A stretch of DNA of 50,815 nt from Bryobacterales bacterium (GCA_003166865.1 PMUP01000049.1:1-50815); one strand, 5' to 3'. Shown: positions 26,458-35,527, numbered from the stretch's first letter. Made by a program: numbers and translations. The notes: generated from the letters alone by a model not told the origin.

Positions 26458-26474
26458 GCACGCACCTCTCCCGC

Positions 26475-27914
26475 ATGCTCGTGCGGCTTCGTCCGTACTG
26501 TCTTTTGTTCGTGGCGCTAACGGTCGTGTACCACGCGAACCTGCGGCCAGTGGATTCCGGCGATGCGCTGCCAGGGTCTCTCATACCACTCGCCATCTTC
26601 CTGGATCACACTGTCTCGCTCGATCGCTTTGGACCCTGGATCCACAGTCATGTGCGTCACACCGGCGGAGTCATCCACGCATCTCACGGGCATTATTTCA
26701 GTCTCTATCCGATTGGCGGCCCGTTGTTCGTTTCTCCGCTCTATTTGCCGATCGCCTTCATTAGCCGCTTACGCGACTGGGACCCCGGATCGCTGGTGAT
26801 GTTCGCGAGGATCGCGGAAAAATTCGCCGCCACTGCGATAACGGCTCTCTCAGCCGCCGTCCTTCTGCTGCTATTGAAGCGAATCACCACCGCGCCCTGG
26901 GCCTGGTGCCTGACCTTGGTTTATGCTCTCGGAACCGAAACTTGGTCCATCTCCAGCCAGGCGCTGTGGCAGCACGGCCCGAGTGAACTAGCCATTATCG
27001 GTTGCTTCTATTTTCTGGACTGCTGGTCCCAGGATCGCTCGCCCAATGGATCGCTGTGGCTCTGCGGAGCATGCGCGGCCGCCGCGTTCATCTTTCGGCC
27101 CACCAACGTCGTTCTGCTGCCGGCTCTTCTCGCGGCTCTTTTGATGGCCAAGGCCACGCTCACGCAACAGCTTCGTGTCATCGTCCGTGTTTTGGCCGTG
27201 CCGCTCTTGGGTGGCTTACTCCTCGCCAGCTACAACTTCTACGTGTTTCACCGCCTCTCTGGAGGCTATCCTCTCGATAGCTTCGATGGACCCATCGCCG
27301 CGGGTCTCGCCGGACTCTTCCTGAGCCCTGGCCGCGGCCTGCTGATTTACACCCCGGTCGCGCTCTTCGCACTGTGCGCGTTCCTGCCACGCGCTTTCGG
27401 CCAGCGCCGCCAGCATGCTTCGCTACTGATCGCATCCGTGGTTTTCGTAGTTCTTGACTCCCTCCTCATTGCCAAGTGGCAGATGTGGTGGGGCGGCTTC
27501 TGCTGGGGGCCGCGCTTGCTCACCGAGCTTGTTCCGCCGCTGATCGTGATGATGGCGCTGGGGGTCTCCGCGATCGAACACTCTGGGTTCCGGGCTTGGC
27601 CCCGCCGCGCATTCGCTGTGCTGGCGCTCTACTCCGTCCTCCTCCAAGCCATCGGTGTTTTCTTCTACCCTAAAGGACACTGGGACGGGACCCCCCAGAG
27701 CGTTGACCGGGCGCCGGCTCGGCTCTGGGATTGGCGTGACAATCCCATCGCGCGCACCATTCTCGGCGGTCCCACCTGGGAACCTTACGCTATCGTTGGC
27801 GCAGCGCTCACTGGCGGTCTGGCCGCCGCGCAACGCCGCGTGCGCGAATTGAACGTCAACCCCTACGACGAATCCGCGCCCGGCGTCTCCTCGAATGGGC
27901 GTGGGTTACCATGA
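26475..27914 (+). CDS. Polytopic membrane protein, GT-C glycosyltransferase-like
   Basis: 479 residues with about ten to eleven hydrophobic segments. The large first loop has an Asp (VDSGDALPGSL), and later regions show FRPTNVVLLPALL and WWGGFCWGPRLLTELVPP, patterns common in mannosyl/arabinosyltransferase-like GT-C membrane proteins. It may transfer a sugar from a polyprenyl donor; the substrate is unknown and the family call is tentative. It overlaps the KdsC-like gene by four bases (ATGA at 27911), so the two are translationally coupled. Confidence 0.65.
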   Translation: MLVRLRPYCLLFVALTVVYHANLRPVDSGDALPGSLIPLAIFLDHTVSLDRFGPWIHSHVRHTGGVIHASHGHYFSLYPIGGPLFVSPLYLPIAFISRLRDWDPGSLVMFARIAEKFAATAITALSAAVLLLLLKRITTAPWAWCLTLVYALGTETWSISSQALWQHGPSELAIIGCFYFLDCWSQDRSPNGSLWLCGACAAAAFIFRPTNVVLLPALLAALLMAKATLTQQLRVIVRVLAVPLLGGLLLASYNFYVFHRLSGGYPLDSFDGPIAAGLAGLFLSPGRGLLIYTPVALFALCAFLPRAFGQRRQHASLLIASVVFVVLDSLLIAKWQMWWGGFCWGPRLLTELVPPLIVMMALGVSAIEHSGFRAWPRRAFAVLALYSVLLQAIGVFFYPKGHWDGTPQSVDRAPARLWDWRDNPIARTILGGPTWEPYAIVGAALTGGLAAAQRRVRELNVNPYDESAPGVSSNGRGLP

Positions 27915-28507
27915 AGAACATGTCTTCCGTGATCCACAAACCCGGCGTGAACGAACTCGCAGCCAACATTCGCATGCTTCTCATGGATGTCGACGGCGTC
28001 CTCACCGACGGCAAGGTATTCGGCGTGCCCGATCCCTCGGGCGCCATCGTCGAAACCAAGGGATTCGATACTCAGGATGGCATCGCGCTTCAGTGGCTCT
28101 CCTGGAAGGGCTTGGTCACCGGCGTCATCAGCGGCCGGGTTTCTCCCGCCACCGAACTCCGCGCCAAGCAATGCAATATGACCTACGTCTATCAGGGCCA
28201 CATTGAAAAAATTCCCATCGTCGAAGAGATTCTGGCGCACTCCGGTATCGCGGCTTCGCAAGTCGCCTATATCGGCGACGATCTTACCGACGTCGTGGTG
28301 ATGAATCGCGTGGGCCTCAGCATCGCGCCAGCCAACGCCAGGCCAGAGGTGAAGCGCTCGGTCCAGCACGTAACCGCAAGTGCCGGCGGACAGGGCGCGG
28401 TCCGCGAAGTGTGTGAGCTGTTGCTCAAGGCGCAAGGCCACTGGGACGATCTGCTGCGGAAGTACGAAATCGTAAAAGCGCCCGCGGCGGTCGAAATACA
28501 GAAATGA
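27911..28507 (+). CDS. KDO-8-phosphate phosphatase-like HAD (KdsC family)
   Basis: 198 residues. A short, cap-less HAD protein (C0 type) with IRMLLMDVDGVLTDGKVFG (motif I) near residue 24, ISGR (motif II), QGHIEKIP (motif III Lys) and YIGDDLTDVVVMNRVGLSIAPANA (motif IV). This is the pattern of KdsC, which releases KDO from KDO-8-phosphate for lipopolysaccharide. No other kds genes are near, so another sugar phosphate is possible. It overlaps its downstream neighbour by four bases. Confidence 0.88.
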   Translation: MKNMSSVIHKPGVNELAANIRMLLMDVDGVLTDGKVFGVPDPSGAIVETKGFDTQDGIALQWLSWKGLVTGVISGRVSPATELRAKQCNMTYVYQGHIEKIPIVEEILAHSGIAASQVAYIGDDLTDVVVMNRVGLSIAPANARPEVKRSVQHVTASAGGQGAVREVCELLLKAQGHWDDLLRKYEIVKAPAAVEIQK

Positions 28508-29157
28508 GCGTAAACATCGGCATGGTGGTAGTGGCCCGGTCGGGCCCCGGGGTGCTCCATGAACTGACCGGCGTGATCGCGCATCACAACGGAGATATCG
28601 CCTCGGTCTCCATCATCCAGGAACAGCCCGAGTCGCGCGTCTATTTCGAGATCAATCTTCCGGAAGCGCCGGAGATTTTGCAGGCGGACCTCCAAACGCT
28701 GCCCATTGTTCGCGAGGTCAGCATCGTGAAGACGCTGCAAACGGTCTACGGCAAGCGGATCATCATCGTCGGCGGCGGCGCGCAAGTGGGCCAGGTGGCC
28801 ATCGGCGCCATCTCGGAAGCCGACCGCCACAACATCCGCGGTGAACACATTTCGGTGGACACCATTCCCTTGGTCGGCGAGCAGGTGCTGGCCGATGCCG
28901 TGCGCGCCGTCGGAAGATTGTCGCGCGCCCGGGCGTTGGTGCTGGCCGGAGCGCTGATGGGCGGCGACATCGAGAAGGCCGTTCGCGAAGTGCGCGCCCA
29001 AGGCTTGCTGGTCATCAGCCTGAACATGGCCGGAAGCGTTCCCGATGCGGCCGACCTGGTGGTCTCAGATCCCGTGCAAGCCGGAGTGATGGCCGTGATG
29101 GCGATCGCCGACACCGCCAAGTTCACAATCGCGCGGTTGCACCGCAGAGTCTTCTAG
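28504..29157 (+). CDS. ACT-domain protein (DUF5612-like)
   Basis: 217 residues. The N-terminal half (1-75) is an ACT fold: VNIGMVVVARSGPGVLHELTGVIAHHNGDIASVSIIQE. The C-terminal half (about 80-217) has IIIVGGGAQVGQVAIGAISEAD, a possible nucleotide-binding strand, and GDIEKAVREVRAQGLLVISLNMAGSVPDAADLVVSDP. The arrangement resembles ACT/DUF5612 proteins best known from archaea, which may sense an amino acid. Target unknown. Overlaps the KdsC-like gene (ATGA). A 34-base piece of this gene recurs at 35141-35174. Confidence 0.72.
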   Translation: MSVNIGMVVVARSGPGVLHELTGVIAHHNGDIASVSIIQEQPESRVYFEINLPEAPEILQADLQTLPIVREVSIVKTLQTVYGKRIIIVGGGAQVGQVAIGAISEADRHNIRGEHISVDTIPLVGEQVLADAVRAVGRLSRARALVLAGALMGGDIEKAVREVRAQGLLVISLNMAGSVPDAADLVVSDPVQAGVMAVMAIADTAKFTIARLHRRVF

Positions 29158-29192
29158 ACATGCTTGAGCCTAGGCCATCACCGGAGGCTCAA

Positions 29193-30308
29193 ATGGAAAC
29201 GGTGCTCACGCTGGTCGGCTTAATCTATGACTCGGTAGCCGACGCGTCGCGCTGGCCGTCGTTTCTTGAGGCCTTCGTGGGCGCGATTCGGGGCCGCAAA
29301 GCAACCCTGTCCCTGCGAGATTCAAAGCACCCTGAGTTTGCGATGGTCACCTGGTTCGGCTGGTCCGACGAAGATGTCCGGGTGTATATCGAACGCTACG
29401 CCCCGGCAGACCCGTGGGGTGCTGGCAGCGGCCGCTGGCCGGAAGGGGTGGTCGGCACCGATCGGGATATTTGCCCGAGGGCGGAAATGGAACCGAGCGT
29501 TGCATTCCGGGAATATTACGTTCCCAGAGATGCCATTCATGGAATCGGCGGGACCATTCTCGTTACCGACACTGGCCAGTCCGTGATCGCTGCCGTGCGC
29601 GGAGCCAAAGACGGCCCTTTCGGAGAGCCGGAAAAAGCTATCATTTTACCCCTCTTGCCCCACTTGCGCCGAGCCGCTCTCTTGCACGGTGAGCTGGGTT
29701 CGCTGCGCTCGCAGCTTTCCACATTTACCAGTCACCTGGATCGCTATCCGCACTCATTGCTGCTGATCGATGTCGAGCGCCGACTGCTCTATGCGAACAC
29801 GGCGGCGCGCGAGATCGTGGAATCGAAGGACGGGGTCGTAATAGAAGCCGGCCAGATCTCACTCGCGTCGCGGAAACAAGACGCGGTGTTCCGTCAAGCG
29901 GTGGGCCAAATGGCGGCTGATCACAGCGCTCCTCTGCTGCGGCTGGAAGTTCCCCGTCCCTCGCGCAAGCAGCCTTACCGCTTAATGCTGATGCCCGTCC
30001 AAGCCTCGGGGGTTGTTCCTCTCGCCATCTCGCTTCCGGCGGTATCTGTTCTCATCGTGGACAGTGAATCGCAGGCGGAGCCAGATCCCGCGGTCCTGCG
30101 CGAATTGTTTTCTCTGACGCCCGCGGAAGCGCGTGTCGCAGGAAGATTGGTCCTAGGCCGCAACGTCGAAGAGATCGCGGCCGACGTGGGGACTTCAATC
30201 GAGACAGTCCGGACGCACATCAAACGAATCTTGTCCAAGACGGCAACGGATCGCCAAGGCGAGCTAATTTCTTTGGTGTTACGCTCGGTACCGTTCCGAC
30301 GCCCATAA
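29193..30308 (+). CDS. LuxR-type transcriptional regulator
   Basis: 371 residues from ATG 29193, with GGAGG eight bases upstream (an ATG at 29160 would add 11 residues with no such site). The N-terminal 290 residues are a sensor region of unclear fold. The C-terminus is a LuxR helix-turn-helix: FSLTPAEARVAGRLVLGRNVEEIAADVGTSIETVRTHIKRIL, ending in EL.SLVLRS. It could regulate the palindrome and secreted beta-helix gene that follow. It lies next to the ACT protein, so a small-molecule-linked role is possible. Confidence 0.87.
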   Translation: METVLTLVGLIYDSVADASRWPSFLEAFVGAIRGRKATLSLRDSKHPEFAMVTWFGWSDEDVRVYIERYAPADPWGAGSGRWPEGVVGTDRDICPRAEMEPSVAFREYYVPRDAIHGIGGTILVTDTGQSVIAAVRGAKDGPFGEPEKAIILPLLPHLRRAALLHGELGSLRSQLSTFTSHLDRYPHSLLLIDVERRLLYANTAAREIVESKDGVVIEAGQISLASRKQDAVFRQAVGQMAADHSAPLLRLEVPRPSRKQPYRLMLMPVQASGVVPLAISLPAVSVLIVDSESQAEPDPAVLRELFSLTPAEARVAGRLVLGRNVEEIAADVGTSIETVRTHIKRILSKTATDRQGELISLVLRSVPFRRP

Positions 30309-30364
30309 AAGCTCGTATACCCGATTTGGGTGACGACACCCGCCAAATTCACACATATACTCTA

Positions 30365-30390
30365 CGATCTGAGGTTACAACGTCAGATCG
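30365..30390. promoter_or_regulatory. 26-bp inverted repeat upstream of the beta-helix gene
   Basis: CGATCTGA, ten bases, TCAGATCG: a perfect 8-bp inverted repeat. It starts four bases after a TATACT (30356-30361) and lies in the presumed 5' leader of the gene at 30414. Possible LuxR-type operator or RNA hairpin; the regulator gene ends 57 bases before it. Confidence 0.6.
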
Positions 30391-30413
30391 AAGGTAATTG
30401 ATTAGGAGACACC

Positions 30414-31682
30414 ATGCTGAAAAGACTCATGCCTGGATTAACCGCTCTGTTCTCGCTGGCCCTGAGCGTCGGAATTGTATCGGCTGCGACTCTGGTTGTC
30501 GGAAAGCCTGACACGGCCTGTCCGAACCCTCAGTACACAACGATCGGCGCCGCGGTGAGCGCTGCCGCCGCGGGCGATGGGATCGAAATATGTCCAGCCC
30601 TCTACCCAGAACAGCTAATCATTACCAAGCCGCTGACGCTTCGCGGCATAGACGTGAACGGGGTGAACAGGGTTCTGTTACAGCCCACTCTTACTGACCT
30701 TTCTAGCTTGGCGACCGAGGCCGTCATTACCGTGTCGAACACGCACGGAGTAACGATCCAGAATCTGGCCATCGATGCCAGCCACAATAAGGTCGGCGGT
30801 TGCAGTCCGGGAGTAGCCGGAGTCCATTTCTCAAACTCCTCGGGCGTTCTCGAGAACAACGCCATTTTCGGCGCGCATTTAGCGACGCCTCTCGGTTGTA
30901 CCACATTGCCCTTCGGCAACGGCTTCGGGGTCCAGGTGGATGCCAGCCAAGAGGGAGCATTTACCGTCTGGATTAACGGCAATAGTATTCATGACTTCAC
31001 CGCGAACGGCGTTCAAGTCAACGGCGCATGCACCGCTTGCACGCAACCGCCGAGCATAACGGCTGAAATCACCGGCAACAGCATTTCCGGCGTCGGGCCC
31101 AGCAGCGGAATTTTTCAGTTTGGGGTGTTCGTCCTCAACGGAGCCGTCGCCAAAGTTATCAACAATGTGATCACCGAAGGGCTGTGCGGCGCCCTGTCGA
31201 TTTCCGACTGCATCAATCAGCGGAGCGAGGGCGTGACGCTGCGCGCGATCGGGGACGGCACGGTAGTGGACGGCAACATCATTACCAATGCGCAGAGCGG
31301 CATTTTTATCAATGGCGCCAATCTGCTCACAGTCACCAACAACCAGATCAGAAACATCGATGCCATGAGCGGCATGGATATTCAAGGCTCGGCATCGGGC
31401 TTCTTTACCAACAGCGTGATCGCCAATAACAGCATCTTCAACGTCGGACCCATTGACCAGAATGCCAGCGCTGACGAAGAGGGTTGTGGGATCAACGAGT
31501 ACTCCGGGTCCGGCACGTTTTCGGGAAACCAGATTTGGCAGAACACGGTCAGCGATGCGTACTGCGGTGTGGCCCACGTCGGAGCCGATCCAGTTTATTT
31601 TGGAACGTACTTCAACACGCTCTATACCCAGCTCAACAGCGATCAGTATCCGAATACCTATCCACCGGCGACGGAACCATAA
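30414..31682 (+). CDS. Secreted parallel beta-helix protein
   Basis: 422 residues. Signal peptide to about residue 23 (cut near VSAAT). The mature part is a right-handed beta-helix: ITKPLTLRGIDVNG, GVTIQNLAIDASHN, TVWINGNSIHDFTANGVQV, AEITGNSISGVG and repeated 'N.I...' coils (PbH1 repeats). Such proteins bind or cleave polysaccharides; the catalytic residues could not be located, so it may be a structural or surface protein. AGGAG six bases before the ATG. It is followed by the large fibre-like gene on the same strand. Confidence 0.8.
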   Translation: MLKRLMPGLTALFSLALSVGIVSAATLVVGKPDTACPNPQYTTIGAAVSAAAAGDGIEICPALYPEQLIITKPLTLRGIDVNGVNRVLLQPTLTDLSSLATEAVITVSNTHGVTIQNLAIDASHNKVGGCSPGVAGVHFSNSSGVLENNAIFGAHLATPLGCTTLPFGNGFGVQVDASQEGAFTVWINGNSIHDFTANGVQVNGACTACTQPPSITAEITGNSISGVGPSSGIFQFGVFVLNGAVAKVINNVITEGLCGALSISDCINQRSEGVTLRAIGDGTVVDGNIITNAQSGIFINGANLLTVTNNQIRNIDAMSGMDIQGSASGFFTNSVIANNSIFNVGPIDQNASADEEGCGINEYSGSGTFSGNQIWQNTVSDAYCGVAHVGADPVYFGTYFNTLYTQLNSDQYPNTYPPATEP

Positions 31683-31780
31683 GCAGGGCCCCGCGAATTC
31701 CAGGTTGTTACTTCCGATCCGTTATGACATAGTGGAAACCTTAAATCGGCGGGCGCATCGCAAATCGGAGGAGTAATAAG

Positions 31781-34387
31781 ATGAAGCTCAGTAGCGTTAA
31801 GTCCGTCCTGGCATCTTTGTGTTGGTCTTTCGCGATGATTGCCGGCGGCGCTCGCTTGGCCCACGCTCAATCTTTCGCTTATGTGGTCAACCAGAACTCG
31901 GGCAACGTCTCGGTAATCAGCACTGCCAGTAATACGGTAGTAACCACCGTGACGGTTGGGAACAATCCTCAAGGCATTGCCGCAACGCCTAACGGATCGC
32001 TCGTTTATGTTACCAACACCAACGACAACACTTTTTCCGTAATCAGCACCGCCAGCAACACCGTAACTGCTACAGTGGCGCTGCCGGCCACCGACAGCCA
32101 GCCTTTTGCGGTTGCCTTCGCCCCCAGTGGGACCTACGCGTATATCGTCAGCGGCCATACTATCTCCGTAATCAACACCGCCACTAACACGGTGACAGCT
32201 ACTGTACCGGCAACCGCCGGCACGTGTTGTCTGGACGGTCCGGGCGTTGCTGTGTCTCCGACCGGATCCTATCTTTATGTGGCTCTGGGGCTCGGGAATA
32301 TAGCCGTGATCAGCACCGCCACAAATCAAGTGGTAGCCACGGTTTCAACCACCGGGGGCCAACGAGGCACGGGTCCTGCTTTCCTCGCCATTACACCCGA
32401 TGGCACCCTCGGTTACACTGCGCTCACGGGACCCGCCGTAGTCTCAGTCTTTAGCACCAGCACCAATATGCCGGTGACGACAATCAACGTGGGGAATAAC
32501 CCTAACGGCGTGGCTATCACACGCAACGGCGATTTCGCCTACGTAACGAATTACAATGACGGCACTGTTTCCGTGATCAGCACCGCCAGCAATACAGTGG
32601 TCGCAACGGTTCCGGTCGGAAACGGACCCTATACGGTAGCCATCACGCCGGAGAACCCGGATTCCCTATACTCCCAGTTGAACGGCGGAAACAACTTCAA
32701 CGGCAATCAGGTGGTAAACGGAAATGTTAGCGCGACGAATTTTACGGGCAACGGCTCGGCGCTGACTGGTGTCAACGCCGCAACCGTGGGCGGCGTTCCT
32801 GCTACCAGCTACGCACGCCTGGACGTTGCGAACTCGTTCGCACAAAATCAGACCGTCAACGGCAGCGTGACCGCTACGACTTTCTTCGGCGACGGTTCGA
32901 ACCTGACGAACGTCGTCGCTTCGTCGGCGAACGCCTCGTCGCTCGGCGGCGTTGCCGCCGCCAACTACGCCCGTCTTGATATTGGGAATACGTTCAACGG
33001 CAATGAGCAGATGAACGGCACACTATCCGTGAATGGCTTCCTCAATGGAGGTGGCGTCACAGCGGGAAGTTTCCAGATCAATGCAAACCTCAACACGGCT
33101 GATGCCCTTTACGCGCAACATACCGGCCCTGGCAATGCGTTCCACGCAGTAAACACCCAGAATACCGGGACGGCCGCCCTATTTGAGGCCACCGGAGGTT
33201 CCCAAGCCACGCACGCCATGATTGCCACGGTCGGAAGCCCGGCTGGGGTCGCCGGAACGCTACAGAATAAGGCGGGTGGCGAGATCCTAAGCCTTCAAAA
33301 TGCTTCCGGGGAGGTAGCGAGCGTGGACGGCAACGGGATCTTCCACTTCGCAAGCGGGCAAACTTTCCCGGGGGCTGGCGGTACGATTACGGGGGTGACC
33401 GCGGGAGCGGGTCTCACCGGCGGCGGCACCAGCGGCAGCGTGGGCTTGAGCGTGAATGAGAGCGTAGTGGCTTTCCAATCCGATCTCGCCAACGGCGTCA
33501 ACACGGCGGAAGCCTTCGCCACCAGTGCTGCGAGTACGGCCCAGAGCAACGCCCAAGCCTACGCCAACAGCACTTTCCTGCCCCTCGCGGGCGGCACTCT
33601 GACGGGCGGTTTAAGTGGCACCACGGGGAACTTCAGCGGCAATCTGCAAGCGGCGGCGGGAACGTTCAGCAGCTCCTTGTCCGCAGGTGGTTTGTTGACG
33701 GCCAGCGGCGGCGCTGCACTGCCTGCTACTGGAAACTCGCAGACCTCGGGATCGCCGTCCAATCCCCTCGATCTGATCGCTTCCGCCTCGAACGGCACCA
33801 CCGCCAGCAATCAGACATTCCGCTGGCAGACGGTGAATGCCGATGGCGCGAGCCCGTCGGCGAATTTAAGCCTGTTGTTTGGGTCAGGCTCGGGGACACC
33901 CACGCCCACAAATCTCTCAATTGCACCGACCGGAATCATCTCCTTTGCGTCCGGCCAAACCTTCCCTGGCGCGGGATCGGGAACGATCACGGGCGTTACC
34001 GCCGGCTCCGGCCTCAGCGGCGGCGGCACCAGCGGCAACGTGAGCCTCAGCATCCCCGCTGCGGCAGACCAACACCATGCTCGCCAAACCATCGCTCACC
34101 GTAACGGCGGGAGCGGGTCTCACGGGCGGCGGCCTGGTGTCGCTTGGCGGAACAACGACGTTAGCCCTTGCCACTCACACGTGTGCCGGCGGAACTGCCC
34201 TCACTGCGCTGCCGGCGGGCACGTGTTCTTCTCCATTCGCGGGCTTGTTGGGCGCCAATACGTTTACCGGAACGCAGACCATGCCAAGCCTGACGGTTTC
34301 GGGCCCAGGCACTTTCGGCAGCTCAAGCTACTCCGGCCAAGCGGTTATGGGCACAAGCTCCTCGGGCGTCAGCATCGGAGGTTTTAG
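31781..34387 (+). CDS. Secreted YVTN beta-propeller and fibre-repeat protein, 5' part
   Basis: Signal peptide (cut near AHAQS), then about 290 residues of a YVTN-type beta-propeller with repeats of 'VSVISTASNTVVATV.VG..P' that should form a surface or periplasmic propeller. Then tail-fibre/autotransporter-like repeats: ANSFAQNQTVNGSVTATTFFGDGSNLTNV and similar. The frame is good to about base 34055. After that the residues (HHARQTIAHRNGG) no longer fit, and the natural continuation is in the +1 frame (34077-35078). The last 100 or so residues here are therefore frameshift read-through. The true product was probably about 1100 residues. Confidence 0.75.
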   Translation: MKLSSVKSVLASLCWSFAMIAGGARLAHAQSFAYVVNQNSGNVSVISTASNTVVTTVTVGNNPQGIAATPNGSLVYVTNTNDNTFSVISTASNTVTATVALPATDSQPFAVAFAPSGTYAYIVSGHTISVINTATNTVTATVPATAGTCCLDGPGVAVSPTGSYLYVALGLGNIAVISTATNQVVATVSTTGGQRGTGPAFLAITPDGTLGYTALTGPAVVSVFSTSTNMPVTTINVGNNPNGVAITRNGDFAYVTNYNDGTVSVISTASNTVVATVPVGNGPYTVAITPENPDSLYSQLNGGNNFNGNQVVNGNVSATNFTGNGSALTGVNAATVGGVPATSYARLDVANSFAQNQTVNGSVTATTFFGDGSNLTNVVASSANASSLGGVAAANYARLDIGNTFNGNEQMNGTLSVNGFLNGGGVTAGSFQINANLNTADALYAQHTGPGNAFHAVNTQNTGTAALFEATGGSQATHAMIATVGSPAGVAGTLQNKAGGEILSLQNASGEVASVDGNGIFHFASGQTFPGAGGTITGVTAGAGLTGGGTSGSVGLSVNESVVAFQSDLANGVNTAEAFATSAASTAQSNAQAYANSTFLPLAGGTLTGGLSGTTGNFSGNLQAAAGTFSSSLSAGGLLTASGGAALPATGNSQTSGSPSNPLDLIASASNGTTASNQTFRWQTVNADGASPSANLSLLFGSGSGTPTPTNLSIAPTGIISFASGQTFPGAGSGTITGVTAGSGLSGGGTSGNVSLSIPAAADQHHARQTIAHRNGGSGSHGRRPGVAWRNNDVSPCHSHVCRRNCPHCAAGGHVFFSIRGLVGRQYVYRNADHAKPDGFGPRHFRQLKLLRPSGYGHKLLGRQHRRF

Positions 34388-35078
34388 TAACTCCGGGTAT
34401 GGCGTCCTCGGTTCCAGCACCTCAGGGTACGGTGTCTACGCCTCCAGCTCCTCCGGGGCTGGCCTCTACGGCTCAAGCTCCTCCAGCGTCGGCGTCGAAG
34501 GCTTCAGCACCTCCAGCTTCGGCGTCTCCGGCATGACCGACAGCACGGCCACCACCACGGCCGCGGCTATCTTCGTCAACGGTGGTTCCACCAGCGCTGG
34601 CAACATCCTCCTTGGGGCGCACGGCCAACCTGGGGATATCGGCTCAACTATTGAATTCACCGTGGACGCCAAGGGCGACGTCACAGGCGCCGGCGCAGCC
34701 AAATTTGCCAGTTATTCGGTCAGCGGCACTGCTCCCACGTGCGCCTTCTCGACGGGTGGTGGCACCACCCCGTCCTGCAAGCTGGACACTGGCAGCACGA
34801 ACAGCGCTGGTATCATCATAGCCACCACCGGCTCTGGCTCCCCGGCAGGCACAGGCACGATTACTCTGACCTTTTCCGCTACGTTTGGTGCCGACAAACC
34901 CGTGTGCCTCTATCAGGCCAGTGACGACGGCACCGGCACGTGGAACGGCCTGGCGGTGATGAAGGACAAAACCCCAACTACTGCAAGCGACCTGTTCACC
35001 TGGACAAATGGCGCTTCACCGACATCCCTGACAGTGTCGAAGACCTACTACATTAACTACCACTGCTTCGCCAAATGA
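34077..35078 (+). CDS. 3' part of the frameshifted fibre-repeat protein
   Basis: 333 residues from the first ATG in this frame. Upstream in frame it reads TNTMLAKPSLTVTAGAGL, continuing the theme of the preceding ORF (TVTAGAGLTGGG occurs in both), so the start is not a real gene start. Contents: GLTGGG segment, a stretch of about 10-residue repeats with GVxGSSxS (about 34370-34530), an acidic region, then a C-terminal beta-sandwich with TCAFSTGGGTTPSCKLD, ending WTNGASPTSLTVSKTYYINYHCFAK. It is probably the C-terminal half of the secreted protein starting at 31781. Confidence 0.65.
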   Translation: MLAKPSLTVTAGAGLTGGGLVSLGGTTTLALATHTCAGGTALTALPAGTCSSPFAGLLGANTFTGTQTMPSLTVSGPGTFGSSSYSGQAVMGTSSSGVSIGGFSNSGYGVLGSSTSGYGVYASSSSGAGLYGSSSSSVGVEGFSTSSFGVSGMTDSTATTTAAAIFVNGGSTSAGNILLGAHGQPGDIGSTIEFTVDAKGDVTGAGAAKFASYSVSGTAPTCAFSTGGGTTPSCKLDTGSTNSAGIIIATTGSGSPAGTGTITLTFSATFGADKPVCLYQASDDGTGTWNGLAVMKDKTPTTASDLFTWTNGASPTSLTVSKTYYINYHCFAK

Positions 35079-35140
35079 GATAAGGGCGCGTAGTCTTGCC
35101 GGTTCAGCGCTGCGCGGTTGGTCGCAAGCCATCCGGACAA

Positions 35141-35174
35141 AAGGCTTGCTGGTCATCAGCCTGAAGATGGCCGG
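35141..35174 (+). pseudogene. Fragment of the ACT-domain gene
   Basis: Thirty-four bases matching 29000-29033 of the ACT-domain gene with one difference, reading GLLVISLKMAG in place of GLLVISLNMAG. Sequence similarity may extend weakly to about 35093 upstream. The rest of the 35079-35272 gap has no gene. This looks like a relic of an old duplication. Confidence 0.5.
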
Positions 35175-35272
35175 GACTTGGGCGGACTCGAAAAAAGTTG
35201 GGAACAACCGAAAGCGCGATCTGCCGTATTGGAACAAGCGGACTACGAAGTCGCGGCTCATTGCTAAGCACG

Positions 35273-35527
35273 CTAAGCGTGCGTGGCGGCCACCAGCATC
35301 GGCTTCGCCAGACTCCGGCGGCTTTGTCCTGAGGGCGGATCGGAAATCGAGGCGGCGGCGCTCTTCACCACGCGAACGTATTCATCCGCTTCCGCCACGC
35401 GATCCTGGCATCTCGCGCAGATCAGCAGGTGTTCTTCCCAGAAAGCGCAATCCTACTCGGAAAGCATCTCCATGACAAACTCGTCCAACATGTCTTCTGG
35501 AATGTGACCATCAAAGCTAGCGCTCAC
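35273..35527 (-). pseudogene. Broken anti-sigma-like zinc-finger protein gene
   Basis: Downstream of the ECF sigma gene, on the same strand. From GTG 35527 (GAGGAG nine bases upstream) the frame reads VSASFDGHIPEDMLDEF..., stops at TAG 35455-35453 after 24 codons, then continues open as DCAFWEEHLLICARCQDRVAEADEYVRV to TAG 35275-35273. The second part has the HLxxCxxC zinc-finger typical of zf-HC2 anti-sigma factors (EEHLLICARCQDR). A single changed base (a TAG in place of a sense codon) separates the two halves. It would restrain the sigma factor if read through. Confidence 0.7.

Noticed and set aside
30328-30341. GGGTG-ACGA-CACCC hairpin after the LuxR gene, considered as a terminator
   Set aside because: Short stem with no T-run; the nearby palindrome is better supported.
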